Assembly: GCF_900289145.1 (NCBI RefSeq)
Contig: NZ_OKQO01000004.1
Span: forward strand, 1-64,000
DNA from: Neobittarella massiliensis (ex Bilen et al. 2018)
GTDB lineage: Bacteria; Bacillota; Clostridia; Oscillospirales; Ruminococcaceae
Reading direction: 5' to 3'
DNA length: 64,000 nucleotides
The notes below the pieces were generated by a model that was given only the letters and a program-made list of their open reading frames with translations, was not told where the DNA came from and did no database searches. A program made the position numbers and the translations under genes. Below are positions 8,454-18,529 of the stretch, piece after piece; position 1 is the first letter of the stretch; every line of letters begins with the position of its first letter.

Positions 8454-10895
8454 ATGAGACAACCAAAACAGTCCGCCGAGGTCAAAAATATCGTCGGCAA
8501 GCTCAAACGGCATTTCGGCAAAACGCTCGAGAACGCCACCAAAGAGGAACTCTATAAGGCCAGCGCCATCTGCATCCGCGACGAGATCATCGATAAGTGG
8601 GTGGCCGCCAACGCCCAGGTCGAAAAGCGGGGCCTCAAGCGGGTCTACTACATGTCCGCCGAGTTTCTCATGGGCCGCGCCTACACCAACAATCTGGTCA
8701 ACCTGGGCCTCAAAGAGCGCTATCAAAAGGCGTTTTCCAGCCTGGGTCTCGATCTCGACGACATCGCCTGGCAGGAGCGCGACGCCGGTCTGGGCAACGG
8801 CGGCCTCGGGCGCCTGGCGGCCTGCTTTTTAGAGTCGCTGGCCACCCTCGATCTGCCGGCCATCGGCTGCGGCATCCGCTACGAGCACGGCCTGTTCCGC
8901 CAAAAGATCGTCGACGGCGAGCAGGTCGAGATGGACGACAACTGGTTAGAAGACGGCTGCGTGTGGGAGATGGAGCGCCCCGACGAAGAGGTCGAGGTGC
9001 GCTTTGGCGGCCACGTAGAGGAGTTCTGGGACGAAGCTGGCATGCATGCGGTGCACAAAGATTACAGCACCGTCATCGCCGTCCCCTACGACATGCCGGT
9101 CGTCGGGTACGAGAGCAAAATGCCCGCCACCCTGCGTCTGTGGAGCGCCCGCTCCAAAGATCCGTTCGATATCAAGACCTTTAACCAGGGCCAATACCTG
9201 CAGGCCATGCAGGAAAAAGAGCTGGCCGAGTCCATCTGTAAGGTCCTCTACCCCGACGACAACCACGAACAGGGCAAGATCCTGCGGCTCAAGCAGTTTT
9301 ACTTCTTTACTTCCGCCACCATGCAGAGCATGGTCCGCTCCCACAAAGAGCGCTATGGCGACCTGCACACGCTGCCCAGCCACGTGGTGGTGCAGATCAA
9401 CGACACCCATCCCACACTGGCCATCCCCGAGCTCATGCGCATCCTCATGGACCAGGAGGGCTACACCTGGAGCGAGGCCTACAACCTGGTCTCCCGCATC
9501 TTCAACTACACCAACCACACCATCCTCTCCGAGGCGCTGGAGTGCTGGGACGAGAATATGTTCAGAGCCCTGCTGCCGCGCATCTACTCCATCGTGCAGG
9601 AGATCAACCAGCGCTACTGCGAGCGCCTCAACCGCTACTATCCCGGCGATATGGACCGCATCAGCGATATGGCGGTGGTGGCCTACGGCCAGATCCGCAT
9701 GGCCAACCTCTGCGTGGCGGTGGCCAGCCACGTCAACGGCGTGTCCCAGCTGCACGGCGAGATCCTCAAAAACCGCCTGTTCGCCGACTCGTATAAGATC
9801 TACCCCCGCAAATATCTGGCCATCACCAACGGCATCACCCACCGCCGCTGGCTGGCGGTGGCCAACCCCGGCCTCACCGCCCTCATGACCGAGTATATCG
9901 GCGACGGTTTTATCAAAGACTATACCCAGTTTGAAAAGCTGATGGACTTTGTCGAGGACGAAGCTTTCCTCGCCAAATACGCCCAGGTCAAAAAAGAGAA
10001 CAAGGTGCGCCTGGCCCAGTACCTGCAGCGCACGCAGGGCATCACCATTAACCCCGACTCGATCTTCGACGTGCAGGCCAAGCGCCTGCACGAGTACAAG
10101 CGCCAGCTGCTCAAGTGCCTGCACATCCTCTACCTGTATAATGCACTGGCCGAAAATCCCAACATCATCACCACCCCCATCACCTTTATCTTTGCCGCCA
10201 AGGCCGCCCCGGGCTACGCCCGCGCCAAAAATATCATCCGGCTCATTAACGCCATCGGCGACCTGGTCAACAACGACCCGCGCAGCAAAGACAAAATGCA
10301 GGTGGTGTTCATCGAGAACTACGGCGTCTCCATCGCCGAGCTGCTCATCCCCGCCACCGATATCAGCGAGCAGCTGTCCACCGCCGGGCTGGAGGCCTCC
10401 GGCACCGGCAACATGAAGTTCATGATGAACGGCGCCATCACCCTGGGCACCATGGACGGCGCCAATATCGAGATCTTCGACGAAGTCGGCAAGGATAACA
10501 TCTATATCTTCGGCGCCAACATCCAGCAGATCAGCCAGATGCAGGCCCACAAGAGCTATCGCCCCGGCGAGCTGTTCGAGAAGAACCTCCACGTGCGCGA
10601 CGCCATCAACCGCCTCATCGACGGCACGCTGCCCGGCGTCTCCGCCCACCAGTTCTCCGACCTGTACCAGTCGCTGCTGTTCGGCGATTTCGACGGGGCC
10701 GACAAGTACTTCGTACTCTACGATCTGCCCTCCTATATCCACCGCTTCGCCAAGGCCTATGCCCTGTACTGCGACAACAGCCAGGACTGGTACAAAAAGG
10801 CGGCCATCAACACCGCCAAGTCCGGCTTCTTCAGCTCCGATCGCACCATCTCCGAGTACAATCGCAGCGTCTGGAAACTCGAAAAACTCAAGTAG
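8454..10895 (+). CDS. glgP: Glycogen/maltodextrin phosphorylase (GT35)
   Basis: GlgP releases glucose-1-P from the non-reducing ends of glycogen. At 813 residues it is the usual length. Visible motifs are GNGGLGRLAACFLESLATL, VQINDTHPTLAIPELMRIL, KRLHEYKRQLL and the pyridoxal-phosphate site EASGTGNMKFMMNGA, whose Lys carries the cofactor. The start follows aagggg with about 10 nt spacing. It lies 220 nt behind glgA on the same strand, so synthesis and breakdown genes share one locus. Confidence 0.97.
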   Translation: MRQPKQSAEVKNIVGKLKRHFGKTLENATKEELYKASAICIRDEIIDKWVAANAQVEKRGLKRVYYMSAEFLMGRAYTNNLVNLGLKERYQKAFSSLGLDLDDIAWQERDAGLGNGGLGRLAACFLESLATLDLPAIGCGIRYEHGLFRQKIVDGEQVEMDDNWLEDGCVWEMERPDEEVEVRFGGHVEEFWDEAGMHAVHKDYSTVIAVPYDMPVVGYESKMPATLRLWSARSKDPFDIKTFNQGQYLQAMQEKELAESICKVLYPDDNHEQGKILRLKQFYFFTSATMQSMVRSHKERYGDLHTLPSHVVVQINDTHPTLAIPELMRILMDQEGYTWSEAYNLVSRIFNYTNHTILSEALECWDENMFRALLPRIYSIVQEINQRYCERLNRYYPGDMDRISDMAVVAYGQIRMANLCVAVASHVNGVSQLHGEILKNRLFADSYKIYPRKYLAITNGITHRRWLAVANPGLTALMTEYIGDGFIKDYTQFEKLMDFVEDEAFLAKYAQVKKENKVRLAQYLQRTQGITINPDSIFDVQAKRLHEYKRQLLKCLHILYLYNALAENPNIITTPITFIFAAKAAPGYARAKNIIRLINAIGDLVNNDPRSKDKMQVVFIENYGVSIAELLIPATDISEQLSTAGLEASGTGNMKFMMNGAITLGTMDGANIEIFDEVGKDNIYIFGANIQQISQMQAHKSYRPGELFEKNLHVRDAINRLIDGTLPGVSAHQFSDLYQSLLFGDFDGADKYFVLYDLPSYIHRFAKAYALYCDNSQDWYKKAAINTAKSGFFSSDRTISEYNRSVWKLEKLK

Positions 10896-10917
10896 TCTGG
10901 CCCGCGTCGGGCAATAA

Positions 10918-10938
10918 ACAGTACGCTGTAAACTGTAT
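10918..10938. repeat. Degenerate 7-bp repeat tract (ACAGTNN type)
   Basis: Three units in 7-nt register: ACAGTAC, GCTGTAA, ACTGTAT. The same period and core recur at 14797 and 25782. Confidence 0.45.
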
Positions 10939-10987
10939 AGCTCTCACCAGACTTCACCAATTCACCAGCTGTCAACAGCTCCCACCA

Positions 10988-11024
10988 GCGCCACACGCCC
11001 CGGCTTTGCCCGGGCGTGTGGCGC
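10988..11024 (+). terminator. Strong GC hairpin between glgP and the GH13 gene
   Basis: The stem gcgccacacgccc/gggcgtgtggcgc is at least 13 bp with a short loop. It has no clear T tail (gcgtcgtggagttt follows), so it may be a weak terminator or a stabilising 3' end for glgP mRNA. Confidence 0.55.
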
Positions 11025-11095
11025 GTCGTGGAGTTTATGGGTGCACCCGCCGGGTGCCGCCCCCCACACTCTCTAAAAAGGCAGGAACACGCCCT

Positions 11096-13102
11096 ATGAC
11101 CTCTATGCAGGACATCCGCCACAACAGCGCCCTGTGCGCCTACCGGCTGCCTATGGGCGCCGTCTGTACCGGGCAAAAAGTCACCCTGCGCCTGCAGGCC
11201 GACCCCGCCCAGGTCGAAGGCGTCACCGTGCGCATCTTCATAAATGACCAGGGGCAGGATCACCCTATGGCCCTCGACCGCGAGGGGCTGTGGTCCTATA
11301 CCTTTACCGCCCAGGCCGCCCCCGGTGTCGACTGGTACTATTTCATCATCCACACCATCGCCGGCCACACCCTGTACATGGGCCTGCCCATGGGGCAAAC
11401 AGCGGGGGAGGGGCAGCTCTACGATGGGCCGCCCTGCTCGTTCCAGCTCACCGTGTACAAGCGGGGCTTCACCACCCCCGACTGGTTCAAGCGCTCCACC
11501 ATGTACCAGATCTTCCCCGACCGCTACAGCTGCGGCGACCGGGCCGGCGCCCAAGAAGGGCTGGAGTACCACCGGCAGATGGGCCGCCTGGTATACCCAC
11601 ACCAGCGCTGGGACGAGCTTCCGCTGTACGAGCCGCTGCCCGGTCAGCCCTACTACGCCCCCTGCGACTTTTTTGGCGGCGACTTAAAGGGTATCGAGCA
11701 GCACCTCGACGACCTGCGCGACCTGGGGGTCACCGTGCTGTACCTAAACCCCATCGTCGAGGCCGCCTCCAATCACCGCTACGACACCGCCGACTACAAA
11801 AAGGTCGACCCGGTGCTGGGCAGCGAACAGGACTTTATCCACCTCTGCCAAAAAGCCGCTACGAAGGGGATCCGCATCCTGCTCGACGGGGTGTACTCCC
11901 ACACCGGCTCCGACAGCGTCTACTTCAATAAAAACGAGAACTACCCCGGCCCCGGCGCCTATCAGGGCAAGCAGTCGCCCTACTACAAGTGGTATCAATT
12001 CGGGGCCGACCGCGACGACTACAAGAGCTGGTGGGGCTTTGACACCTTACCCGAAGTCGACGAGGAGGCCGCCGACTGGCAGCAGTTCGTCATCACCGGC
12101 AAAGACAGCGTGTTTAACACCTGGCTGGCCCGGGGCGCCGCCGGTTTTCGGCTGGACGTAGCCGACGAACTGCCCGACGACGTCATCGAGAAGATGCGCA
12201 CCGCCCTCAAGCGCCACAGTAAAGACGACGTGCTGCTGGGCGAGGTGTGGGAAGACGCCACCATCAAAGAGAGCTACGGTGCCAAGCGCACCTACGCCCT
12301 GGGTCAGGGCCTCGACAGCGTCATGAATTACCCCCTCAAAGAGGGGCTGGTCCGCTATCTGCTCGGTGAGCAGTCGGCCGGGGCACTGGTCGATCTGCTG
12401 CTCATGCAGCGGGTCAACTACCCCCAGCACATGTACTACTGTCTCATGAACCTGCTCTCCTCCCACGATATCGCCCGCATCCGCACTCGGTTGGCCACCG
12501 GCCTTACCGGTCAGGGCATGGACCGCCCCAGCCAGGTGGCAGCCACCCGGGCCATCACCCCCGCACAGGACCAGACTGCCGCCGCCCGGCAAAAGCTGGC
12601 TATGGCGGCTATCTTCTCGCTGCCCGGGGTGCCCTGTATCTACTACGGTGACGAGTGGGGCATGCACGGTCTGCAAGATCCCCTCAACCGCGGCCCCTTT
12701 ATGCGCCGCGACCGCGATATGGCCTCCTTTACCAAGCGGCTGTCGGCGGTACGCGCCGGCAGCGACGCGCTCAAGACCGGCCACGTGGGCTTTGTCCATT
12801 ACGACGATGACCTGCTGGGCATCCTGCGTCTCTGTGGCCGCGAACACGACTTTTTTGGTGCCCCGGCCCAAAACGGGGTCACGCTCACCCTTATCAACCG
12901 CGCCGATGCCCCCTGCACGCAGACGATCGACCTGCACGCCATCACCAGTGGTCTCAACGCCGCCGGCCTGCACCTGCTGCGGCGGCACAGCTATGCGCTG
13001 GCGGTAGACCTGCTCAGCGGCCACAGCGTCGATGTGGCCCGCAGCAAGTTCACCGCCACCCTGCCGCCGCTGTCCGCCGCCATCTTCCAGTTAAAGCCCT
13101 AG
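11096..13102 (+). CDS. GH13 alpha-glycosidase (neopullulanase/cyclomaltodextrinase-like)
   Basis: The 668-residue enzyme hydrolyses alpha-glucosidic bonds in maltodextrin, pullulan or cyclodextrins. An N-terminal beta domain (about 1-120) precedes the barrel, which opens with TMYQIFPDRY. The catalytic set is complete: nucleophile D354 in GFRLDVADELPD, acid/base E383 in LLGEVWED and D458 in LSSHDIAR. The start at ATG 11096 follows aggcagga; the longer frame upstream lacks a ribosome site. It lies downstream of glgP and probably trims branched limit dextrins together with MalQ. Its intact triad contrasts with the degenerate GlgB-like protein. Confidence 0.9.
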   Translation: MTSMQDIRHNSALCAYRLPMGAVCTGQKVTLRLQADPAQVEGVTVRIFINDQGQDHPMALDREGLWSYTFTAQAAPGVDWYYFIIHTIAGHTLYMGLPMGQTAGEGQLYDGPPCSFQLTVYKRGFTTPDWFKRSTMYQIFPDRYSCGDRAGAQEGLEYHRQMGRLVYPHQRWDELPLYEPLPGQPYYAPCDFFGGDLKGIEQHLDDLRDLGVTVLYLNPIVEAASNHRYDTADYKKVDPVLGSEQDFIHLCQKAATKGIRILLDGVYSHTGSDSVYFNKNENYPGPGAYQGKQSPYYKWYQFGADRDDYKSWWGFDTLPEVDEEAADWQQFVITGKDSVFNTWLARGAAGFRLDVADELPDDVIEKMRTALKRHSKDDVLLGEVWEDATIKESYGAKRTYALGQGLDSVMNYPLKEGLVRYLLGEQSAGALVDLLLMQRVNYPQHMYYCLMNLLSSHDIARIRTRLATGLTGQGMDRPSQVAATRAITPAQDQTAAARQKLAMAAIFSLPGVPCIYYGDEWGMHGLQDPLNRGPFMRRDRDMASFTKRLSAVRAGSDALKTGHVGFVHYDDDLLGILRLCGREHDFFGAPAQNGVTLTLINRADAPCTQTIDLHAITSGLNAAGLHLLRRHSYALAVDLLSGHSVDVARSKFTATLPPLSAAIFQLKP

Positions 13103-13210
13103 TGTGCGGTATGCGGCCCTGTGCAAGTCCCACCGCCGATAACGGTGCAAGCTGCCCCTATACGCCCCAGTTACAAACACAGGGGTGGGGTGCCCCCTCA
13201 TAAACTGCCA

Positions 13211-13242
13211 AAGAGCCACCGGTTATGCCGGCGGCTCTTTTA
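13211..13242 (+). terminator. Rho-independent terminator after the GH13 gene
   Basis: The stem aagagcc-a-ccgg/ccgg-c-ggctctt has a short loop and is followed by TTTT. It closes the plus-strand glycogen cluster. Confidence 0.75.
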
Positions 13243-13844
13243 TCTGCTACAACATCAGTATAACACGGGCATAACATCAGTATAACGCATGCGCCGCCCA
13301 GCCCCACAATAGGCCCGGCCCGCTGCAAAGTTACATCTGTCCCACCCAGAATAGATAATTACCTCCGCCACCACTGTGCAGCGCCCAATAGTGCCGCTTT
13401 TTTCCCTCCCGATCATCTACAGATATACTCCCAACCAAACAATATACTGCTCTTAAAAAGACCTCCCAACACGACAAGCGCGCCCACCCAGCCGGCCCTC
13501 TGTGCACGATATGGATCGTCAAGCCGGCAAACTGCCCACTGCTGCCCACTGCTGCCCACCGCTATACACTACCGCCCGCCGCTGCCAGCCCAAACCAGAG
13601 TAACTCTCTACGGACAACTACGGCCAACTGTAACCAAGACCTCTCGGGGCCCCGCTTCAACACCACAGCCTTATTCCCATAAAGCGCCATATTTCCACAT
13701 AAAGCAATATGGCAATACAGCAATACGGCCATAGCGCCCCTGCAAAATTTCCATCGCCTATATTGTCTATGCGGCCTATGCAGTCTGTGCGGTTTCTGCT
13801 GCCCACCTCGCAAAAAGTCTCGCCTCCGCCCATCTTTCCCGTGG
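13243..13844. other. Non-coding, repeat-rich spacer
   Basis: There is no supported gene. Short-period repeats are visible, such as ACTGCTGCCC in 10-nt register around 13537-13560 and CTATGCGGC-like 9-mers around 13770-13800. It looks like decayed or slippage-generated DNA on the 5' side of a pseudogene. Confidence 0.45.
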
Positions 13845-14157
13845 CTGCCCAGCAAAAGATCTGCCGCCATCCCCGCCGCACTCAAAGCCATGGCCCGCCG
13901 GGCCTGTACAGAGCTGGGCAAGAGCTATCAAAACAGCCGGCTCATCGTGGCCCACATGGGCGGCGGCATCACCGTCGGTACCCACCATTATGGGCGGGTC
14001 ATCGACATTAATGACGCCACGATGGGGGAGAGCCCCTTCACCCCCGAGCGCAGCGGGCGCTGCCGCTGGTGCCGGTCATCGACATGTGTTTTTCGGGCCA
14101 GTACTCCCGGCAGGAGATGGTGGATCTCATCACCAACCAGAGCGACTCTGCTGCACG
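13845..14157 (+). pseudogene. Butyrate kinase remnant (truncated and frameshifted)
   Basis: The frame through 13854-14055 reads ARRACTELGKSYQ, LIVAHMGGGITVGTHHYGR and VIDINDATMGESPFTPERSG, which matches the middle of butyrate kinase. After about 14055 the match moves to another frame (LPLVPVIDMCFSGQYSRQEM), so a frameshift has occurred. The N-terminal half, with its first phosphate-binding region, and the C-terminal quarter are missing. It is flanked by non-coding repeats on both sides. Loss of buk in this lineage would leave the CoA-transferase route for butyrate, if butyrate is made (inference). Confidence 0.75.
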
Positions 14158-15032
14158 GTTACACGGTTACACGATGACACGATGACACGATGACAGTATC
14201 TTGTGCGCGTCTCTGGTCATACTCTATAAACGTGCATACATGCCCATGCTTAGCGCTGCGGCGTCGCTCTTCGCCGGTATTTCAACACGGCACGCCCCAG
14301 CATCCGGCTTTTGCCACACTGCTCTGCTTGTCAAAACAGCCATAAGATCATTTTAAACCGGCTCTCCTGCACATCTGTGGCTGCCTGGGTAAGGCCCACC
14401 GCCAAAGTTATAAAATCGTCTTGCGTATCATTTACCACCGGTACCGAATTATGGCCGCCTCCCCAAAACTGGCTCCACCAGCTCAACACCGCTCTATAAA
14501 AACCCCATCCCCATCCGCATACACCTCTCCCACTTCCTACATCAGCGCCGCCCACCAAAATTCTCTGCCAAACTGCCTGTTGTCCGCCATGTGCGCTGCC
14601 TTTGGCTCTGCCGTCAACTTTTTCTGCGCTGCCTTTTACCGCAGTTGTGTACAGGGTGACGTTTCTCTCCCTGCTCGCAGTGTAAGACGTATGTACAATC
14701 ACTTTCAGCCGCCCCCCAACCCCCTATAAACGTAAAAATACCCACAGCTGCCCCTAAGTAAACTCCGCCCAACGGCAGTAAAGCCGTACACGGCGCACAG
14801 TACACAGCATACAGTAAACAGTACACAGTGTACAGCCCCCCAAGCACGCAGCACCGTGCAGCCCACAGCCCATCTCATCCTCGCCCGGCAGAATATGACC
14901 CCGTACCCCACATTTATCCAAACTGTTGCACCCATGCCGCACCACATCCCACAACACATGACTGGATGCCCGGTGCCGCAAGTCCTCGCATAATTCCCCC
15001 CCCCAAAAAAAAATACCTATCTTTCTCCAGCA
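14158..15032. other. Non-coding spacer with short tandem repeats
   Basis: After the buk remnant there are two copies of GGTTACAC and three of ACGATGAC (14155-14195). Further on, a 7-bp repeat tract lies at 14797-14835. No ORF here has coding character; the listed frames are low-complexity. Confidence 0.45.
14797..14835. repeat. 7-bp repeat tract, ACAGTNN
   Basis: Six units in register: ACAGTAC, ACAGCAT, ACAGTAA, ACAGTAC, ACAGTGT, ACAG. The first four or five bases are fixed and the last two vary. Confidence 0.7.
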
Positions 15033-15063
15033 AAAAAAGCAGTGCCGGCCGGCACTGCTTTTT
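15033..15063 (-). terminator. Palindromic terminator of the phosphoglucomutase gene
   Basis: The palindrome aaagcagtgccgg/ccggcactgcttt is flanked by A and T runs, so it works in both directions. It lies 26 nt past the pgm stop on the minus strand. Confidence 0.85.
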
Positions 15064-15088
15064 ATAGGATCAGGTATCTTTACAAAAA

Positions 15089-16813
15089 CTACTTGGTCAG
15101 CTCATCCATCAGCTGGGTCACTGCCGCCACCACCGCGTCAAACTTGGCTTTGGCCGCCTCGGCAGTCGCCCCGTGGGCCGACACATAGGCTTTCAGCTTG
15201 GGCTCGGTGCCCGAGGGGCGCAGAATAAAGCTGGCGTCGTCCAGCGTGTAGGCCAGCACGTTCGATTTGGGCAGAGTCAGTGCCGTCTCGGCGCCGCTCT
15301 GCAGGTCTACCGCCTTTTGCAGCTGGTAGTCGGCCAGCGCCTTCACCGGCATCCCGCCGATCTCCTTGGGCGGCTGGTCGCGCAGTGTCTGCACCGCGCC
15401 GGTGATCTTGGCGATGCCCTCAATGCCGCTCAGCGTCTTTGACAGTACCGTCTCATTGTAGGTGCCGTGTTTTTTGTACATCTCCTGCATGGCGTCATAC
15501 AGGGTCATACCCTTAGATTTGTAGTAGCAGGCCATCTCCACCACCAGCATCGAGGCGATGCAGGCGTCTTTGTCCCGCACAAAGGTGCCGCTCAGGCAGC
15601 CGTAGCTCTCCTCAAATCCAAATAAGAAGGTCCCCTTGCCGGTCTGCTCGGCCAGCTTGATCTGCTCGGCGATAAACTTAAAGCCGGTCAGCACGCTGCG
15701 CATCTCCACCCCGTAGCTGGCTGCCACCACGTCGGCCATCTCGGTCGATACGATAGAGCGCACCACGAACTCGTCGCCTTTAAAGCCCTTTGCCGCCGTC
15801 TGCGACAAAATGTAATCCATCAGCAGCACGCCGGTCTGGTTGCCGGTGAGCACCTTAAAGCTGCCGTCTCCCTGCCGCACCGCCACACCCAGACGGTCGC
15901 AGTCGGGGTCGGTGGCAAACATCATGTTGGCGCCCACCTCGTCAGCCAGCTTGGTGGCCAGCGAAAAGGCGTTGGGGTCCTCCGGGTTGGGGGCCGAGAC
16001 GGTGGGGAATTTGGGGTCCGGCAGCTCCTGCTCCTTCACCACGCTCAGGTTTTTGATACCCAGCCGCTCCAGCACGGTGCGCACCGGAATATTGCCCGAG
16101 CCGTGCAGCGGCGAGTACACCACCTTCAGCGAATCCCGCTCCTGCTCGATGACCGCCGGGTTGTAGCACAAACTCAGCACATCGGCGTAGTACTGCTCGT
16201 CGATCTCCTTGCCGATATACACCAGCAGCCCCTTTTCCAGCGCCTCCTTTTCGTCCATGCCCACAACGGCGAACGGGTCGTCGATGGCGTCGATAAAGCT
16301 GGTCACAGTGGCGGCGTCCTCCACGGCCAGCTGGCCGCCGTCCTCGCCGTACACCTTATAGCCGTTATACTGGGGCGGGTTGTGGCTGGCAGTGATCACC
16401 ACGCCGGCGGCACAGCCCAGCTTCAGCACCGCGTACGAGAGCTGCGGCACGCTGTGCAGGCAGTCGTACAAATAGGCCTTTACCCCGTTTTGGCACAGTA
16501 CCAGCGCCGTCTCCAGGGCAAATTTGTCACTGTAAAGGCGCGAGTCATAGGCGATGGCCACGCCCTGCTCCTGCTTGCCGATCTTGTTTACATAGTCGGC
16601 CAGCCCCTGGGTCGAGCGCCGCACCGTAAACACGTTCATGCGGTTGGTCCCCAGGCCGATGGTCCCGCGCATACCGGCGGTGCCAAACTCCAGGTACTGG
16701 TAAAAACTGTCCTCGCACAGGGCCTCGTCGGCCTCCAGCGCGTCGATCTCCGGCTGGTACTCGGTGCCCGCCAGCGCGGTCTTCCACTGTTTATAAACGT
16801 CGGTGTAGCGCAT
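15089..16813 (-). CDS. pgcA: Phosphoglucomutase/phosphomannomutase (alpha-D-phosphohexomutase)
   Basis: The enzyme interconverts glucose-1-P and glucose-6-P, joining glycogen to glycolysis. Of 574 residues, FGTAGMRG near the N-terminus, the phosphoserine loop TASHNPPQYNGYK, the metal loop ATDPDCDRLG and the C-terminal phosphate site RPSGTEPKLK are all present, as in the large Firmicutes PgcA type. The start is set at ATG 16813, where GGAGGG stands 6 nt upstream; an ATG 27 nt further upstream has no such site. It points towards the butyrate kinase remnant and probably shares a transcript with malQ upstream. Confidence 0.92.
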   Translation of the reverse strand: MRYTDVYKQWKTALAGTEYQPEIDALEADEALCEDSFYQYLEFGTAGMRGTIGLGTNRMNVFTVRRSTQGLADYVNKIGKQEQGVAIAYDSRLYSDKFALETALVLCQNGVKAYLYDCLHSVPQLSYAVLKLGCAAGVVITASHNPPQYNGYKVYGEDGGQLAVEDAATVTSFIDAIDDPFAVVGMDEKEALEKGLLVYIGKEIDEQYYADVLSLCYNPAVIEQERDSLKVVYSPLHGSGNIPVRTVLERLGIKNLSVVKEQELPDPKFPTVSAPNPEDPNAFSLATKLADEVGANMMFATDPDCDRLGVAVRQGDGSFKVLTGNQTGVLLMDYILSQTAAKGFKGDEFVVRSIVSTEMADVVAASYGVEMRSVLTGFKFIAEQIKLAEQTGKGTFLFGFEESYGCLSGTFVRDKDACIASMLVVEMACYYKSKGMTLYDAMQEMYKKHGTYNETVLSKTLSGIEGIAKITGAVQTLRDQPPKEIGGMPVKALADYQLQKAVDLQSGAETALTLPKSNVLAYTLDDASFILRPSGTEPKLKAYVSAHGATAEAAKAKFDAVVAAVTQLMDELTK

Positions 16814-16981
16814 ATCTATTCCCTCCATGCTCTCTTCCATCGGCTTTTAAGCCGCCGGTCTCGCGGGCGCCTGCCCGTGTGGTCTCGGTCTATCGGGCCG
16901 GTCCTGTCCCGCGCCCGCAGTCGGGTGCGGTCGGTCCGGCTATCAAAGCGGCAGCGCCGCCTTTTCTACACGTTTAAAAGC

Positions 16982-18529
16982 TTACCTGTCCGCCCGCTCA
17001 AAATTTGGCCGATTATGGCCCCCCTCGCCGGCAGACTGCTCCTTTTCGGCCACGATCCGCCCGTACAGCTCGGTCATCTGCCGCAGCTGCTCCTGCAGCG
17101 CCGGGGTCAGTTGCCCCTCCCGCAGCCGCCAGGTCCAGTTGCCGCTGGCCGTCGAGGGCGTGTTCATCCGCGCCTCGCTGCCCAACCCCAACAGGTCCTG
17201 CACCTGCACGATGGCCAGATCGCACACGCTCTGCCAAGCTGCCCGCAGCATGCTGTCAGCCAGCAGGCGGGGCTGGGCGGCGCCCAGGTATGCCTGTGCG
17301 TGCTGCAGCGTCTTGCGCGGCGCAGTGGCGATCCACCCGGCCAGAGTGTCGTTGTCGTGGGTGCCCAGGTACACCACGCTGCCGGGGGTGTGGTTGTGGG
17401 GCAGGTACAGGTTGTCCGGCCCGCCGCCAAAGGCAAATTCCAGCACCTTCATACCGGGAAAGCCGGTCTCCTCCAGCAGCTGCAGCACATCGTCGGTGAG
17501 CACCCCCAGGTCCTCGGCCACGATCGACACCCGTCCCAGCTCGGTGACCACCGCCCGAAAGAAGTTGAGTCCCGGCCCTTTCTCCCAGTGCCCGCCGGCA
17601 GCGGTCCGGTCCCCGTAGGGGATCGACCAGTACCCGGCAAAGCCGCGGAAGTGGTCGATGCGCAGCAGGTCAAACAGCGAAAACGCCACCCGCAGCCGCT
17701 CGATCCACCAGCTGTACTGTTCGGCGGCCATCTGTTCCCACCGGTACAGCGGGTTGCCCCACAGCTGTCCGGTGGCCGAGAAGTAGTCCGGCGGCACCCC
17801 GGCCACCGCCGTGGGCCGCAGCTGCTCGTCCAGGCAAAACAGCCGGCTCTGGGCCCACACGTCGGCCGAGTCCAGCGCCACGTAAAGCGGCGTGTCGCCA
17901 AACAGCAGCACCCCTTTTTTCCCCGCATACCGCTTCAGGCGGACAAACTGCTTAAAAAACAGGTACTGGATGTACACCGCGCAGTCCACCTGCTCCCGCA
18001 ACAGCTGCCGGTAGTGCTCCAGCGCCTGTGGCTGCCGGCTGCGGATATCCTCCGGCCAGGTGTACCACGGCTGCTGGTCAAAGTGGCGCTTCAGCGCCAC
18101 GAACAGCGCGTAGTCCGGCAGCCAAAAGGCCTGCTCCTGCAAAAAAGCATCCACCTGCCGGCGGTCCCGGTCGCGCCCCCGCTGCCAAGCCAGCTGCAGC
18201 ACCGCCTGTCGGTGCCGGTAGATCTGCTGGTAGTCCACCCGCTGGGGGTCGTCCCCCCAATCAAAGTCGGCGTAGTCCTCAATATCCAAAAGTCCCTCGT
18301 CGGCCAACATATCCAGGTCGATAAAATTGGGGTTGCCGGCAAAGGCGCTGGGCGACTGGTAGGGCGAGTCCCCGTAGGTGGTGGGGCCGATGGGCAGCAT
18401 CTGCCAGTAGCGCTGCCCGGCGCCGTGCAAAAAATCTATAAATCGGTAGGCGGTGCGCCCCAGCGTGCCGATGCCCTGCGGGGCCGGCAGCGAGGTGATG
18501 TGGCACAAAATGCCGCTCGCGCGTTCCAT
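16982..18529 (-). CDS. malQ: 4-alpha-glucanotransferase (amylomaltase, GH77)
   Basis: MalQ transfers maltosyl and longer segments between maltodextrins so that phosphorylase can use them. The 515 residues begin with RASGILCHITSLPAPQGIGTLG, typical of GH77, followed by GDSPYQSPSAFAGNP. The catalytic residues appear in LLRIDHFRGF (nucleophile Asp), VAEDLGVL (acid/base Glu) and GTHDNDT (Asp). It lies 168 nt upstream of the phosphoglucomutase gene on the same strand, consistent with a glycogen/maltodextrin degradation operon. Confidence 0.94.
   Translation of the reverse strand: MERASGILCHITSLPAPQGIGTLGRTAYRFIDFLHGAGQRYWQMLPIGPTTYGDSPYQSPSAFAGNPNFIDLDMLADEGLLDIEDYADFDWGDDPQRVDYQQIYRHRQAVLQLAWQRGRDRDRRQVDAFLQEQAFWLPDYALFVALKRHFDQQPWYTWPEDIRSRQPQALEHYRQLLREQVDCAVYIQYLFFKQFVRLKRYAGKKGVLLFGDTPLYVALDSADVWAQSRLFCLDEQLRPTAVAGVPPDYFSATGQLWGNPLYRWEQMAAEQYSWWIERLRVAFSLFDLLRIDHFRGFAGYWSIPYGDRTAAGGHWEKGPGLNFFRAVVTELGRVSIVAEDLGVLTDDVLQLLEETGFPGMKVLEFAFGGGPDNLYLPHNHTPGSVVYLGTHDNDTLAGWIATAPRKTLQHAQAYLGAAQPRLLADSMLRAAWQSVCDLAIVQVQDLLGLGSEARMNTPSTASGNWTWRLREGQLTPALQEQLRQMTELYGRIVAEKEQSAGEGGHNRPNFERADR

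Noticed and set aside
8946-10742. Long minus-strand ORF (598 codons) opposite glgP, and similar ones opposite glgC, malQ (824 codons), accC and the ABC genes
   Set aside because: They are mirror frames of high-GC coding genes, lack ribosome sites and known motifs, and have the Val/Asp/His/Gly-rich composition typical of antisense frames.
13103-13200. Sequence ctgtgcaagtcccaccgcc... after the GH13 stop looked like part of a cobalamin or FMN riboswitch or a group II intron end
   Set aside because: Only a few bases match; the conserved helices and the B12 box are absent and no downstream target gene follows.
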